A stretch of 6,652 bases of DNA from Caldifarciminota bacterium 4484_100 (GTDB lineage Bacteria > Hydrothermota > Tepidihabitantia > SM23-42), in assembly GCA_002049785.1 (NCBI GenBank), contig MUKB01000085.1:1-6652 (forward strand), read 5' to 3'. Shown here piece by piece: positions 1 through 5,537 of the stretch; the stretch's first letter is position 1; each line of letters begins with the position of its first letter. A program made the translations under genes and the position numbers. The notes beneath the pieces are model-generated. The model ran no database searches and was not told where the DNA came from. It saw nothing but the letters and a program-made list of their open reading frames with translations.

Positions 1-1283
1 AAGGTAATCTGGGCAACCAGGGGCTCTTTGGTATCGATGTCATAAACTTTTCCAATGATCTTGGTAACCAGTTTTCTGTTCAGCTTGATATCCATAACAA
101 TCTGATCTCCGTCTTTCAATACCACACCCCTTTCTTTCCAGCGATAATTTGGCGCAGCAAAGTGGAGTCGGTAGGTTCCTGGAGAGAATGTGGTTTCATA
201 ATAGCCATCTGGAGTGGTCTTTATCGGTTCCTTGTCTGAACCCGGGAAGGTAATGGTTGCTACGATGGGGTCTTCGGTTTTTGAATCGACTACCTTTCCT
301 GATATCTTGGCCACCGGTATATGGACTTCAACTTTTTTGACAAGGTCGGCACCTGCCGAGAAGTTGATGAACGCCTTCCACCAGAATTCGGTATTGACAT
401 CGGGGTTGAGGATACCAAGCTCACAACCCAGGTCGAAACTGACACTGCGTGCACCAAATCTCAAACCTGGAGTAACCCATAAAGATTCCTGACTTGCATC
501 GACATCGAACATACCATAGGCTTCAAAGAGAATTCTTATCTCTTCTGATGGTAGCAGTTCCAGCCCAATTGCATTAGTTACATAATCGGGTCTCTGGTGC
601 ATATCACTATAGAGTACATACCCAGGATTTTTATCAAGGCCCGTTGATAGATAACCGAGATTCAGATGGGTGGCAAATGGGCCAATTCGAAAATCGAAGA
701 GTCCGGTAAATCCGTAATCAGGGTCGTGGGGTATATATGGTGGGAAGTGCGGGGCTATGCCATAGAATGAGTCGGCATAGAATGCACTGTCATTATGCCA
801 GGCATTTGAGAAGAATTCTTTTGAGAGTCCAGGACCAAATCTTATATAACCATCAACACCAAGGGCATAAGACATTGGTGTCTGTTCATCAATTGTAAAG
901 AGATATCCTCCTTTAGCACCAATTTCTAAGTCCTTAACACCGATGGGTGGATATGGATCACCCCTTTCTTCAGGATAGTCATTTGCTTCATACCATTTCA
1001 AAAATGGTGTAGCATGGAATCGTGTTTCAAAATAGTCTGTAATCGCATACGATAATCCGGTAGTGAGGGAGAAGTAGTGGCGCCGATCCGTGGTGGTCTG
1101 ACCACCCACCTGGACATCGAAGCTTTCAAACCTTTCCTGGGGGGCCATATGGAATGAGAACATACCCATATTATGGGGCTGGGCATACTGCATTTTGAAC
1201 ATTCCATGGTTGCCATAGATTGAAATCTCCTGCCCAAGAACCAGGATGGGGGTTATGAGTAAGATTAATCCAAATTTCTTCAT
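1..1283 (-). CDS. Exported outer-membrane-type beta-rich protein with tandem carboxypeptidase-regulatory-like repeats (C-terminus beyond window)
   Basis: The frame is open from ATG at 1283 to the left edge, giving 427 complete codons with no stop, so the 3' end is missing. The start is set by a strong Shine-Dalgarno GAGGAGG at 1288-1294, 4 nt before the ATG. Residues 1-18 (MKKFGLILLITPILVLGQ) form a signal peptide: two lysines, a hydrophobic core and a likely cut near LG/Q. There is no lipobox cysteine. Residues ~20-315 are rich in alternating aromatic/polar stretches and Gly-turns (for example RRHYFSLTTGLSYAITDYFE), as in an outer-membrane beta-barrel. From ~326 two related units begin, ISGKVVDSKTEDPIVATITF and IIGKVYDIDTKEPLVAQIT, the second cut by the edge. 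These resemble CarboxypepD_reg/PEGA-like Ig-fold repeats. Proteins built this way often carry more repeats and an OmpA-type C-terminus; whether this one does cannot be seen. Location in the outer membrane is inferred and the exact function is unknown. The gene lies 21 nt downstream of tRNA-Glu. Confidence 0.85.
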   Translation of the reverse strand, partial: MKKFGLILLITPILVLGQEISIYGNHGMFKMQYAQPHNMGMFSFHMAPQERFESFDVQVGGQTTTDRRHYFSLTTGLSYAITDYFETRFHATPFLKWYEANDYPEERGDPYPPIGVKDLEIGAKGGYLFTIDEQTPMSYALGVDGYIRFGPGLSKEFFSNAWHNDSAFYADSFYGIAPHFPPYIPHDPDYGFTGLFDFRIGPFATHLNLGYLSTGLDKNPGYVLYSDMHQRPDYVTNAIGLELLPSEEIRILFEAYGMFDVDASQESLWVTPGLRFGARSVSFDLGCELGILNPDVNTEFWWKAFINFSAGADLVKKVEVHIPVAKISGKVVDSKTEDPIVATITFPGSDKEPIKTTPDGYYETTFSPGTYRLHFAAPNYRWKERGVVLKDGDQIVMDIKLNRKLVTKIIGKVYDIDTKEPLVAQIT

Positions 1284-1287
1284 TATT

Positions 1288-1294
1288 CCTCCTC
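1288..1294 (-). promoter_or_regulatory. Shine-Dalgarno of the exported beta-rich protein
   Basis: GAGGAGG on the minus strand, 4 nt before the ATG at 1283, is a near-perfect anti-SD match. It fixes the start of the downstream gene. The tRNA-Glu 3' end at 1305 is only 10 nt upstream, so the ribosome site lies immediately after the tRNA processing point. Confidence 0.85.
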
Positions 1295-1304
1295 GATTAA
1301 ATAC

Positions 1305-1376
1305 CGGCCCCAACGGGAATCGAACCCGTGTCTCCACCTTGAAAGAGTGATGTCCTAACCGCTAGACGATGGGGCC
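1305..1376 (-). tRNA. tRNA-Glu (anticodon UUC)
   Basis: A full cloverleaf can be folded on the minus strand. The acceptor is GGCCCCA paired with TGGGGCC, followed by discriminator G (1305). The D arm is GTCT/GGAC with an AGCGGTTA loop. The anticodon arm is TCACT-CTTTCAA-GGTGG, with anticodon TTC at 1343-1341. The variable loop is AGAC and the T arm is ACGGG-TTCGATT-CCCGT. The length is 72 nt. CCA is not encoded (GTA follows the discriminator), so it must be added by nucleotidyltransferase. The 5' 22 nt overlap the end of the upstream same-strand gene, whose stop codon lies in the D arm. The 3' end is 21 nt from the next start codon. Confidence 0.97.
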
Positions 1377-1870
1377 TTATGGGTAAGGATATAAAGATCC
1401 CGAAAAGATTTATTATCAACGATCGCCTGGTTTATCAGAAAATAATTCTCTAAATTGGCATTTGTTGCCATAATGCGATTGGAAAGATCTTCACCCATTG
1501 CCATCAGAAATTTTGCTGCCACCTTGGGATTTTCCTCAATAATTTTCATAAAGTCCTGTTTCTTTAAGACAAGTAATCGACAATTGGTTTTGGCCTTTAC
1601 CGTGGCAGAACGGGGTTTGTTGGTTAATAGAGTCATCTCACCGAAGAATGATGTTTCCTGCAACTCAGATAGGAGTAGGACAACATCTCCCCGGGTCAGA
1701 TAGACCTCAACCCGACCCGACTCTATAATGTACATCTCATCACCGGTTGTGCCTTCTTTTATGATAACCGTGCCCTCACTTACCTCTTTTGGTTGCCATT
1801 TAGCCAGCATCCAGTCCACCTCTTGAGGAGTCAAATATTTAAACAGGCTTACCTTGGATATCCCTTTCAT
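1355..1870 (-). CDS. Stand-alone cyclic-nucleotide-binding-domain (CNMP/CAP_ED) protein
   Basis: The 171-aa protein is a single cNMP-binding beta-roll domain (about residues 8-125). The phosphate-binding cassette is FFGEMTLLTNKPRSATV (75-91), with the Gly-Glu and Arg-Ser-Ala positions that contact the cyclic phosphate and ribose in CRP/PKA-type domains. Earlier hallmarks GTVIIKEGTTGDEMYIIESG (33-52) fit the roll. The last ~45 residues are a helical tail. There is no CRP-type helix-turn-helix, membrane segment or enzymatic domain, so it is a sensor or partner protein rather than a CRP regulator; its target is unknown. The final codons (APSSSG, stop TAG at 1357-1355) are encoded by the 5' part of tRNA-Glu. 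ATG at 1870 has no Shine-Dalgarno but follows a -10 element by 6 nt, pointing to a leaderless mRNA. The ligand (cAMP, cGMP or other) cannot be told from sequence. Confidence 0.92.
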   Translation of the reverse strand: MKGISKVSLFKYLTPQEVDWMLAKWQPKEVSEGTVIIKEGTTGDEMYIIESGRVEVYLTRGDVVLLLSELQETSFFGEMTLLTNKPRSATVKAKTNCRLLVLKKQDFMKIIEENPKVAAKFLMAMGEDLSNRIMATNANLENYFLINQAIVDNKSFRDLYILTHKAPSSSG

Positions 1871-1876
1871 AGTTTG

Positions 1877-1904
1877 ATTCTATTCATAATTTTATGGTTG
1901 TCAA
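1877..1904 (-). promoter_or_regulatory. Sigma70-type promoter of the cNMP-domain gene, predicted leaderless
   Basis: On the minus strand, a perfect -35 TTGACA (1904-1899), a 16-nt AT-rich spacer, and -10 TAGAAT (1882-1877, one mismatch to TATAAT). The six bases CAAACT separate the -10 from the ATG at 1870. With the usual 6-nt gap between the -10 and +1, transcription would start on the A of the ATG. No Shine-Dalgarno exists, which fits. Confidence 0.7.
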
Positions 1905-1952
1905 GTAGGGAAAAGGATTAGTTACTTAGCCATTGTGTTATTGAATTTCTGC

Positions 1953-1971
1953 CTGTGCGGGAACGACACAG
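1953..1971. other. Imperfect inverted repeat between the divergent promoters
   Basis: CTGTGCG (1953-1959), loop GGAA, then CG, a bulged A, and CACAG (1967-1971). It has no U-run, so it is not an intrinsic terminator. It lies upstream of both divergent promoters (about 50-60 bp from each -35/-10 region), where an operator could sit. No known operator consensus was recognised; it could be chance. Confidence 0.3.
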
Positions 1972-2006
1972 AATATAGTATAAAATGGTGCGGTGTGTTC
2001 AGACTC

Positions 2007-2034
2007 TTGATTTTTTTCCTCAGTCAGCTATAAT
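2007..2034 (+). promoter_or_regulatory. Sigma70-type promoter of the GGGP synthase operon, predicted leaderless
   Basis: -35 TTGATT (2007-2012, 4 of 6 consensus), a 16-nt spacer, perfect -10 TATAAT (2029-2034), then CAAATA and ATG at 2041. The distance from -10 to ATG (6 nt) is identical to the divergent promoter, and both continue AATCAAA after the -10 core. No Shine-Dalgarno precedes the ATG, so transcription probably begins at or next to the start codon. Confidence 0.72.
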
Positions 2035-2040
2035 CAAATA

Positions 2041-2769
2041 ATGGGAATGAAAACTGTTTTGTCGCATCTCAAGGAAACAAAACCTGGGGTGTTGGCATTG
2101 TTTGACCCGGATCGGATACCCAAATCAAGGATTAAGGAACAGACCCGGCTGGTATGTGAATCCGGAGTAAAGGGAATCCTAATTGGCTCATCAATTCTGC
2201 TCAACCCTCAGTTTGAAAGTTTTGTTCTTGAGGTCAAGAAGAATGCGTCCTGTCCGGTAATCCTTTTTCCAGGCGGTTCTCATCAGATATCTTCTCATGC
2301 CGATGCAATATTATTTCTTTCCCTGCTCAGCGGACGAAATCCCCAGTTTTTAATCGGTGAACAGATCAAGGCGGTCTTTTTAATAAAAGAATATAATATA
2401 GAAGTTATCCCGGTGGGATATATTCTAATTGAGTCTGGAAGCTACACCACAGTCGAGTATATTTCTGGAACAAGGCCAATCCCCCGCAACAAACCCGAGA
2501 TTGTAATCGCCCATTGTCTTGCGGCACAGTATTTCGGTATGAAATATATCTATCTTGAGGCCGGGAGCGGAGCGAAAAATCCGGTTCCTAAAAGGGTTGT
2601 GCAGATGGTGAAGAAGAACATTGATATTCCTCTGATTGTCGGTGGTGGAATAAGGCGGGAACAGGAAGCCGAGGAGCTTCTGAATGCGGGTGCAGACTTT
2701 ATTGTCTTGGGAAGTATAATTGAGAGATCAAAGAAGACCTTTAAAAATATTATGAGGAGTTTAAGATGA
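2041..2769 (+). CDS. Geranylgeranylglyceryl phosphate synthase family protein (GGGPS/PcrB fold)
   Basis: The 242-aa TIM-barrel prenyltransferase would join a polyprenyl diphosphate (geranylgeranyl-PP in archaea) to sn-glycerol-1-phosphate, the first ether bond of archaeal-type lipids. Family motifs are all present: FDPDRI with the metal/phosphate-binding DPD (21-26), FPGGSHQIS (76-84), SLLSGRNPQFLIG (94-106), YLEAGSGA (171-178), and the phosphate-binding GGGIR (201-205) and LGS (223-225). Full length and the YLEAGSGA segment fit the group II (archaeal/Bacteroidetes-like) enzymes better than Bacillus PcrB. Chain-length specificity cannot be read here. No glycerol-1-phosphate dehydrogenase or second prenyltransferase lies in the window. 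The start at 2041 is supported by the promoter 6 nt upstream; ATG at 2047 is an alternative. The stop overlaps purD (ATGA). Confidence 0.93.
   Translation: MGMKTVLSHLKETKPGVLALFDPDRIPKSRIKEQTRLVCESGVKGILIGSSILLNPQFESFVLEVKKNASCPVILFPGGSHQISSHADAILFLSLLSGRNPQFLIGEQIKAVFLIKEYNIEVIPVGYILIESGSYTTVEYISGTRPIPRNKPEIVIAHCLAAQYFGMKYIYLEAGSGAKNPVPKRVVQMVKKNIDIPLIVGGGIRREQEAEELLNAGADFIVLGSIIERSKKTFKNIMRSLR
2754..2759 (+). promoter_or_regulatory. Shine-Dalgarno of purD
   Basis: GAGGAG, 6 nt before ATG 2766, lies inside the last codons of the GGGP synthase gene. Together with the ATGA overlap (2766-2769) it marks translational coupling, and it contrasts with the SD-less first gene of the operon. Confidence 0.8.
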
Positions 2770-4052
2770 AGGTTTTGATTGTTGGTGGTGGAGGCAGGGA
2801 GCATGCCCTTGCCTGGAAATTGCATCGAGCAAAAAAAGTGAAACAGATATACGCAGCACCAGGGAATCCCGGAATTGCCCAAATTGGAACCTGTGTCAAT
2901 ATCCTCGCATCGGATATTCCTGGTCTTGCCCGCTTTGCCGAGGAGAAGAAGATCGACCTTACAGTCGTTGGCCCAGAATTACCTCTGGCAATGGGTATTG
3001 TGGATGAATTTCAGAAACGGGGTTTGAAGATTTTCGGTCCGGACAAAAAGGCAAGCCGGATAGAAGCGGATAAGTCCTTTGCCCGTGAATTTATGAATAA
3101 GTTTGGTATCCCCGCACCGAAGTTTCAGGTTTATGAAACTGCACATGAAGCGCGTCGCTATACAAAGACCATCAATAAATTCCCGGTGGTTGTGAAGGCC
3201 TCAGGATTAGCCGGTGGTAAGGGAACCTTTATCGTGAATAATCGTAAGGAATATGAGAAGGTTGTGGATGAACTACTTGTTCAGCATCGTCTGGGTGAGG
3301 CGGGCAAGAGGATTGTGGTTGAGGAGTTTCTTGTGGGCCAGGAGATGTCGGTATTTGTGCTTACGGATGGTCTTTCCATTGTCTACCTTCCTTCTGCCCA
3401 GGACCATAAGAGGTTATATGATCGGAATCGTGGACCCAATACCGGTGGGATGGGAGCGTATGCACCGTATCCCACGAATAAGCGTATCACAAACATCATC
3501 GAGCAGGTAATCATTCAACCCACAATTCTCTCACTACGGGATCAGGGTATCGATTATCAGGGTGTGCTGTATGCGGGGTTAATCATAACCTCGTTAGGAC
3601 CGATGGTCCTGGAATTCAACTGCCGTTTTGGTGATCCTGAAACCCAGGTTATTCTACCCTTGATTGAGGGCGACTTTTTCACTCCACTTTTGGCGGTCGC
3701 CGAGAAGAGACTTTCTGAGATAAACCTTAAGGTTAAAAACCTGTGGTCGATATGTGTGGTTCTTGCCTCGGCAGGTTATCCTTTTGACTATCATATCGGT
3801 GAGGAGATTCAGTTCAAGCAGAAACTCGATTCCAAGACATTGCTCTTCCATGCGGGCACAAAGATGGAGGATTCACATCTGGTCACCGCATCGGGACGGG
3901 TTCTGAATGTGGTGACGGTTTATGAAAATCTGAAAATTGCCAAGCAACGCGCATACGAAGAAATCAAGAAAATTCATTTTAACGGAATGTATTATCGAAA
4001 AGACATCGGTAATACAGGGATGAAAAAAATGAAACGGAAGAGGCGAAGATGA
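2766..4052 (+). CDS. purD: Phosphoribosylamine--glycine ligase (GAR synthetase)
   Basis: PurD ligates glycine to 5-phosphoribosylamine using ATP, the second step of de novo purine synthesis in the cytosol. The 428 residues match the usual ~420-430. The N-terminal domain begins MKVLIVGGGGREHALAWKL (1-19), the PurD signature. The ATP-grasp core includes KASGLAGGKGTFIV (144-157), VVEEFLVGQEMSVFV (184-198), and AQDHKRLYDRNRGPNTGGMG (211-230). The Mg/ATP-binding segment is EFNCRFGDPETQ (283-294). The C-terminal lid has ASGRVLNVV (375-383) and MYYRKDIG (408-415). After RKDIG, where family members usually end within a few residues, there is a basic tail, NTGMKKMKRKRRR. Its codons double as the purE Shine-Dalgarno, so the tail may be a by-product of packing. 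The gene overlaps both neighbours by 4 nt (ATGA). Confidence 0.97.
   Translation: MKVLIVGGGGREHALAWKLHRAKKVKQIYAAPGNPGIAQIGTCVNILASDIPGLARFAEEKKIDLTVVGPELPLAMGIVDEFQKRGLKIFGPDKKASRIEADKSFAREFMNKFGIPAPKFQVYETAHEARRYTKTINKFPVVVKASGLAGGKGTFIVNNRKEYEKVVDELLVQHRLGEAGKRIVVEEFLVGQEMSVFVLTDGLSIVYLPSAQDHKRLYDRNRGPNTGGMGAYAPYPTNKRITNIIEQVIIQPTILSLRDQGIDYQGVLYAGLIITSLGPMVLEFNCRFGDPETQVILPLIEGDFFTPLLAVAEKRLSEINLKVKNLWSICVVLASAGYPFDYHIGEEIQFKQKLDSKTLLFHAGTKMEDSHLVTASGRVLNVVTVYENLKIAKQRAYEEIKKIHFNGMYYRKDIGNTGMKKMKRKRRR
4038..4043 (+). promoter_or_regulatory. Shine-Dalgarno of purE
   Basis: AAGAGG, 5 nt before ATG 4049, is embedded in the codons for the basic C-terminal tail of PurD. The ATGA overlap at 4049-4052 supports coupled translation of purD and purE. 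Confidence 0.7.
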
Positions 4053-4459
4053 AGGTCTGGTTATTTATGGGCAGCAAATCTGACCTTGAAGTAATGGCCC
4101 GAGCCGAAAAGATACTGGAGGCCGAGGCTGTTCCTTATGAAAGGTTTATTCATTCGGCGCACCGAGAACCAGAAAAGATACGGGCCCTGATTGAAAAGGC
4201 AAAATCTGAGGATGTGGTGGCGATTATCGCTGGGGCTGGACTGGCTGCGCACCTACCCGGGTTCATCGCTTCACTTACCGATATCCCGGTGCTTGGCGTA
4301 CCCTTATCTGCATCTTCACTTGGAGGGCTTGATTCACTCCTTTCTATTGTTCAGATGCCCTCTGGAGTGCCGGTGGCGACATTTGGCATCGGTGGGCATG
4401 GGGCAGCAAATGCAGCAATATTTGCCTCCCGACTCTATCACCGATTGAAGAATAGATAA
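4049..4459 (+). CDS. purE: PurE-family carboxyaminoimidazole ribonucleotide mutase/AIR carboxylase, short form
   Basis: PurE forms carboxyaminoimidazole ribonucleotide (CAIR) in purine synthesis. Motifs: MGSKSDLEVMARA (7-19), the catalytic-histidine SAHR (36-39, His38), AIIAGAGLAAHLPGFIA (58-74), VPLSASSLGGLDSLLSIVQMP (starting at 84), and GVPVATFGIGGHGAANAA (106-123). The SIVQMP-GVPVAT pattern is class I (N5-CAIR mutase), which normally works with the ATP-dependent PurK; no purK is in the window. At 136 residues it is shorter than typical ~160-170-aa class I enzymes and lacks the C-terminal helix seen in E. coli PurE. In the highly conserved AGAGGAAHLPG loop the fifth residue is Leu (GAGLAAH), an uncommon change near the substrate. 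The reading frame and core are intact, so a working enzyme is likely. The class cannot be settled without looking for purK elsewhere. Confidence 0.93.
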   Translation: MKVWLFMGSKSDLEVMARAEKILEAEAVPYERFIHSAHREPEKIRALIEKAKSEDVVAIIAGAGLAAHLPGFIASLTDIPVLGVPLSASSLGGLDSLLSIVQMPSGVPVATFGIGGHGAANAAIFASRLYHRLKNR

Positions 4460-4467
4460 TCATTTTT

Positions 4468-5535
4468 ATGATTATTAAATTAAGGGAGGCGGCTCAGTCC
4501 TATGATAAAATCATTAAGGTCATCAAAAATGGAGGGATCATAGCGATTCCCACAGATACGGTATATGGTTTTGCGGTTGATGGGAAAAACCCACAGGCTG
4601 TAGATAGATTGATAAGGTTGAAAAAACGGGATGACCGGCCATTTACTTTTTTTATCGCACAAGATCGAATTAAAAATTATGCGGTGATTACCAAACCGCG
4701 GATAATTGAGTCTTTCATACCTGGACCATTGACTGTCATCTTAAAAAAGAGGCAGAATGTATCGCTTCCTCTGATTGAAGAGAAGCTCGGTATAAGGATA
4801 CCAGAGACCGACTTTGTGATTAATCTGCTCGAACGATTTGATTCGGTTTTAGCTGTAACAAGTGCCAATATTTCAGGTGAACCACCGATCATTTCTCCCT
4901 ATGAAATAGTCGAAAGATTTCCTGAAATTGAGGTTGTTGTTGATGCAGGGATGCTCAATACCCAGGTTTCAACGGTATTGGACCTGACTACAACACCCCC
5001 GACTTTAAAGAGAAAAGGAGCGGTCTCACTCCTTGAGCTGGAAAGGGTATATGGTCGGCCGGTTTTAATGGATAAAGGTCTTAGATTCAATGTGCTCTTT
5101 GTCTGCACAGGTAATACCTGCCGCAGTCCGATGGCATCAGGTATTTTGAAGACCCTAATTGAACCTCAATACTGTGAGGTTGATTCAGCCGGCACATCTG
5201 CAGTTTCAGGTCTGCCTCCAGCGCGGTTTGCAATGGATGTGGTGAAGGAGTATGGAGGTTCGATTGAGGAACACCGAACCAAGTATCTTACTTATGAACT
5301 GATCGCCCGGGCGGATCTAATCCTGGTGATGGAAATGAAACATTATGATGCGGTTCTGGAGTTATCATCAAAGGCCAGAACCAAAACATTTCTTCTGCGT
5401 GAATATAAAAGAGGAACTGGGAAGAAAGAGGTTCCAGACCCGGTGGGAAGGGATAGGTCTGCTTATGAAGAGGTTGCACGCATTATGTTGCCGATATTGA
5501 AGAGGGTTGCACAGGATATAGAAAGGCACTTCTAA
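4468..5535 (+). CDS. Fusion: Sua5/YrdC/TsaC threonylcarbamoyl-AMP synthase domain + LMW phosphatase domain of YwlE (protein-arginine phosphatase) type
   Basis: Two domains lie in one 355-aa frame. Residues ~8-195 are Sua5/YrdC/YciO: GGIIAIPTDTVYGFAVDGKN (22-41), LIRLKKRDDRPF (48-59), TSANISGEP (131-139), and STVLDLTTTPPTLKRKGAVS (168-187). This domain makes threonylcarbamoyl-AMP for tRNA t6A37. Residues ~206-355 are an LMW-PTP fold: FNVLFVCTGNTCRSPMA (207-223), with nucleophile Cys213, Thr217 and Arg219, and the general-acid loop EVPDPVG (321-327, Asp324). Thr217 corresponds to Thr11 of Bacillus YwlE, known to favour phosphoarginine; typical tyrosine phosphatases have Ile there. In Bacillus, Sua5 (ywlC) and ywlE are near neighbours, so the fusion is consistent with a conserved pairing. 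The start lies 8 nt after purE with no Shine-Dalgarno; a GATAAT element ends 7 nt before the ATG. No internal SD precedes Met201. Substrate assignment is inferred from the loop. Confidence 0.93.
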   Translation: MIIKLREAAQSYDKIIKVIKNGGIIAIPTDTVYGFAVDGKNPQAVDRLIRLKKRDDRPFTFFIAQDRIKNYAVITKPRIIESFIPGPLTVILKKRQNVSLPLIEEKLGIRIPETDFVINLLERFDSVLAVTSANISGEPPIISPYEIVERFPEIEVVVDAGMLNTQVSTVLDLTTTPPTLKRKGAVSLLELERVYGRPVLMDKGLRFNVLFVCTGNTCRSPMASGILKTLIEPQYCEVDSAGTSAVSGLPPARFAMDVVKEYGGSIEEHRTKYLTYELIARADLILVMEMKHYDAVLELSSKARTKTFLLREYKRGTGKKEVPDPVGRDRSAYEEVARIMLPILKRVAQDIERHF

Positions 5536-5537
5536 TA

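Noticed and set aside
214..492. Plus-strand open frame of 92 codons
   Set aside because: It lies antisense to the exported beta-rich protein, whose frame has a signal peptide, strong SD and repeat units. The plus-strand translation resembles nothing and has no SD.
998..1237. Minus-strand open frame of 79 codons
   Set aside because: It is an out-of-frame shadow of the exported protein gene on the same strand.
1388..1419. Promoter for tRNA-Glu inside the cNMP gene (TTGATA at 1419-1414 with TTTATA or TATATC downstream)
   Set aside because: The -35 is good, but the -10 choices are poor (3-4 of 6) and the spacers are 18-20 nt. It is possible but too weak to list as a feature.
1871..2040. CRP-type operator (TGTGA-N6-TCACA) that the cNMP-domain protein might use
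   Set aside because: No such palindrome is present, and the protein has no DNA-binding domain.
2550..2882. Minus-strand open frame of 110 codons across the GGGPS-purD junction
   Set aside because: It is antisense to two clearly recognised genes, with no family features or start signals.
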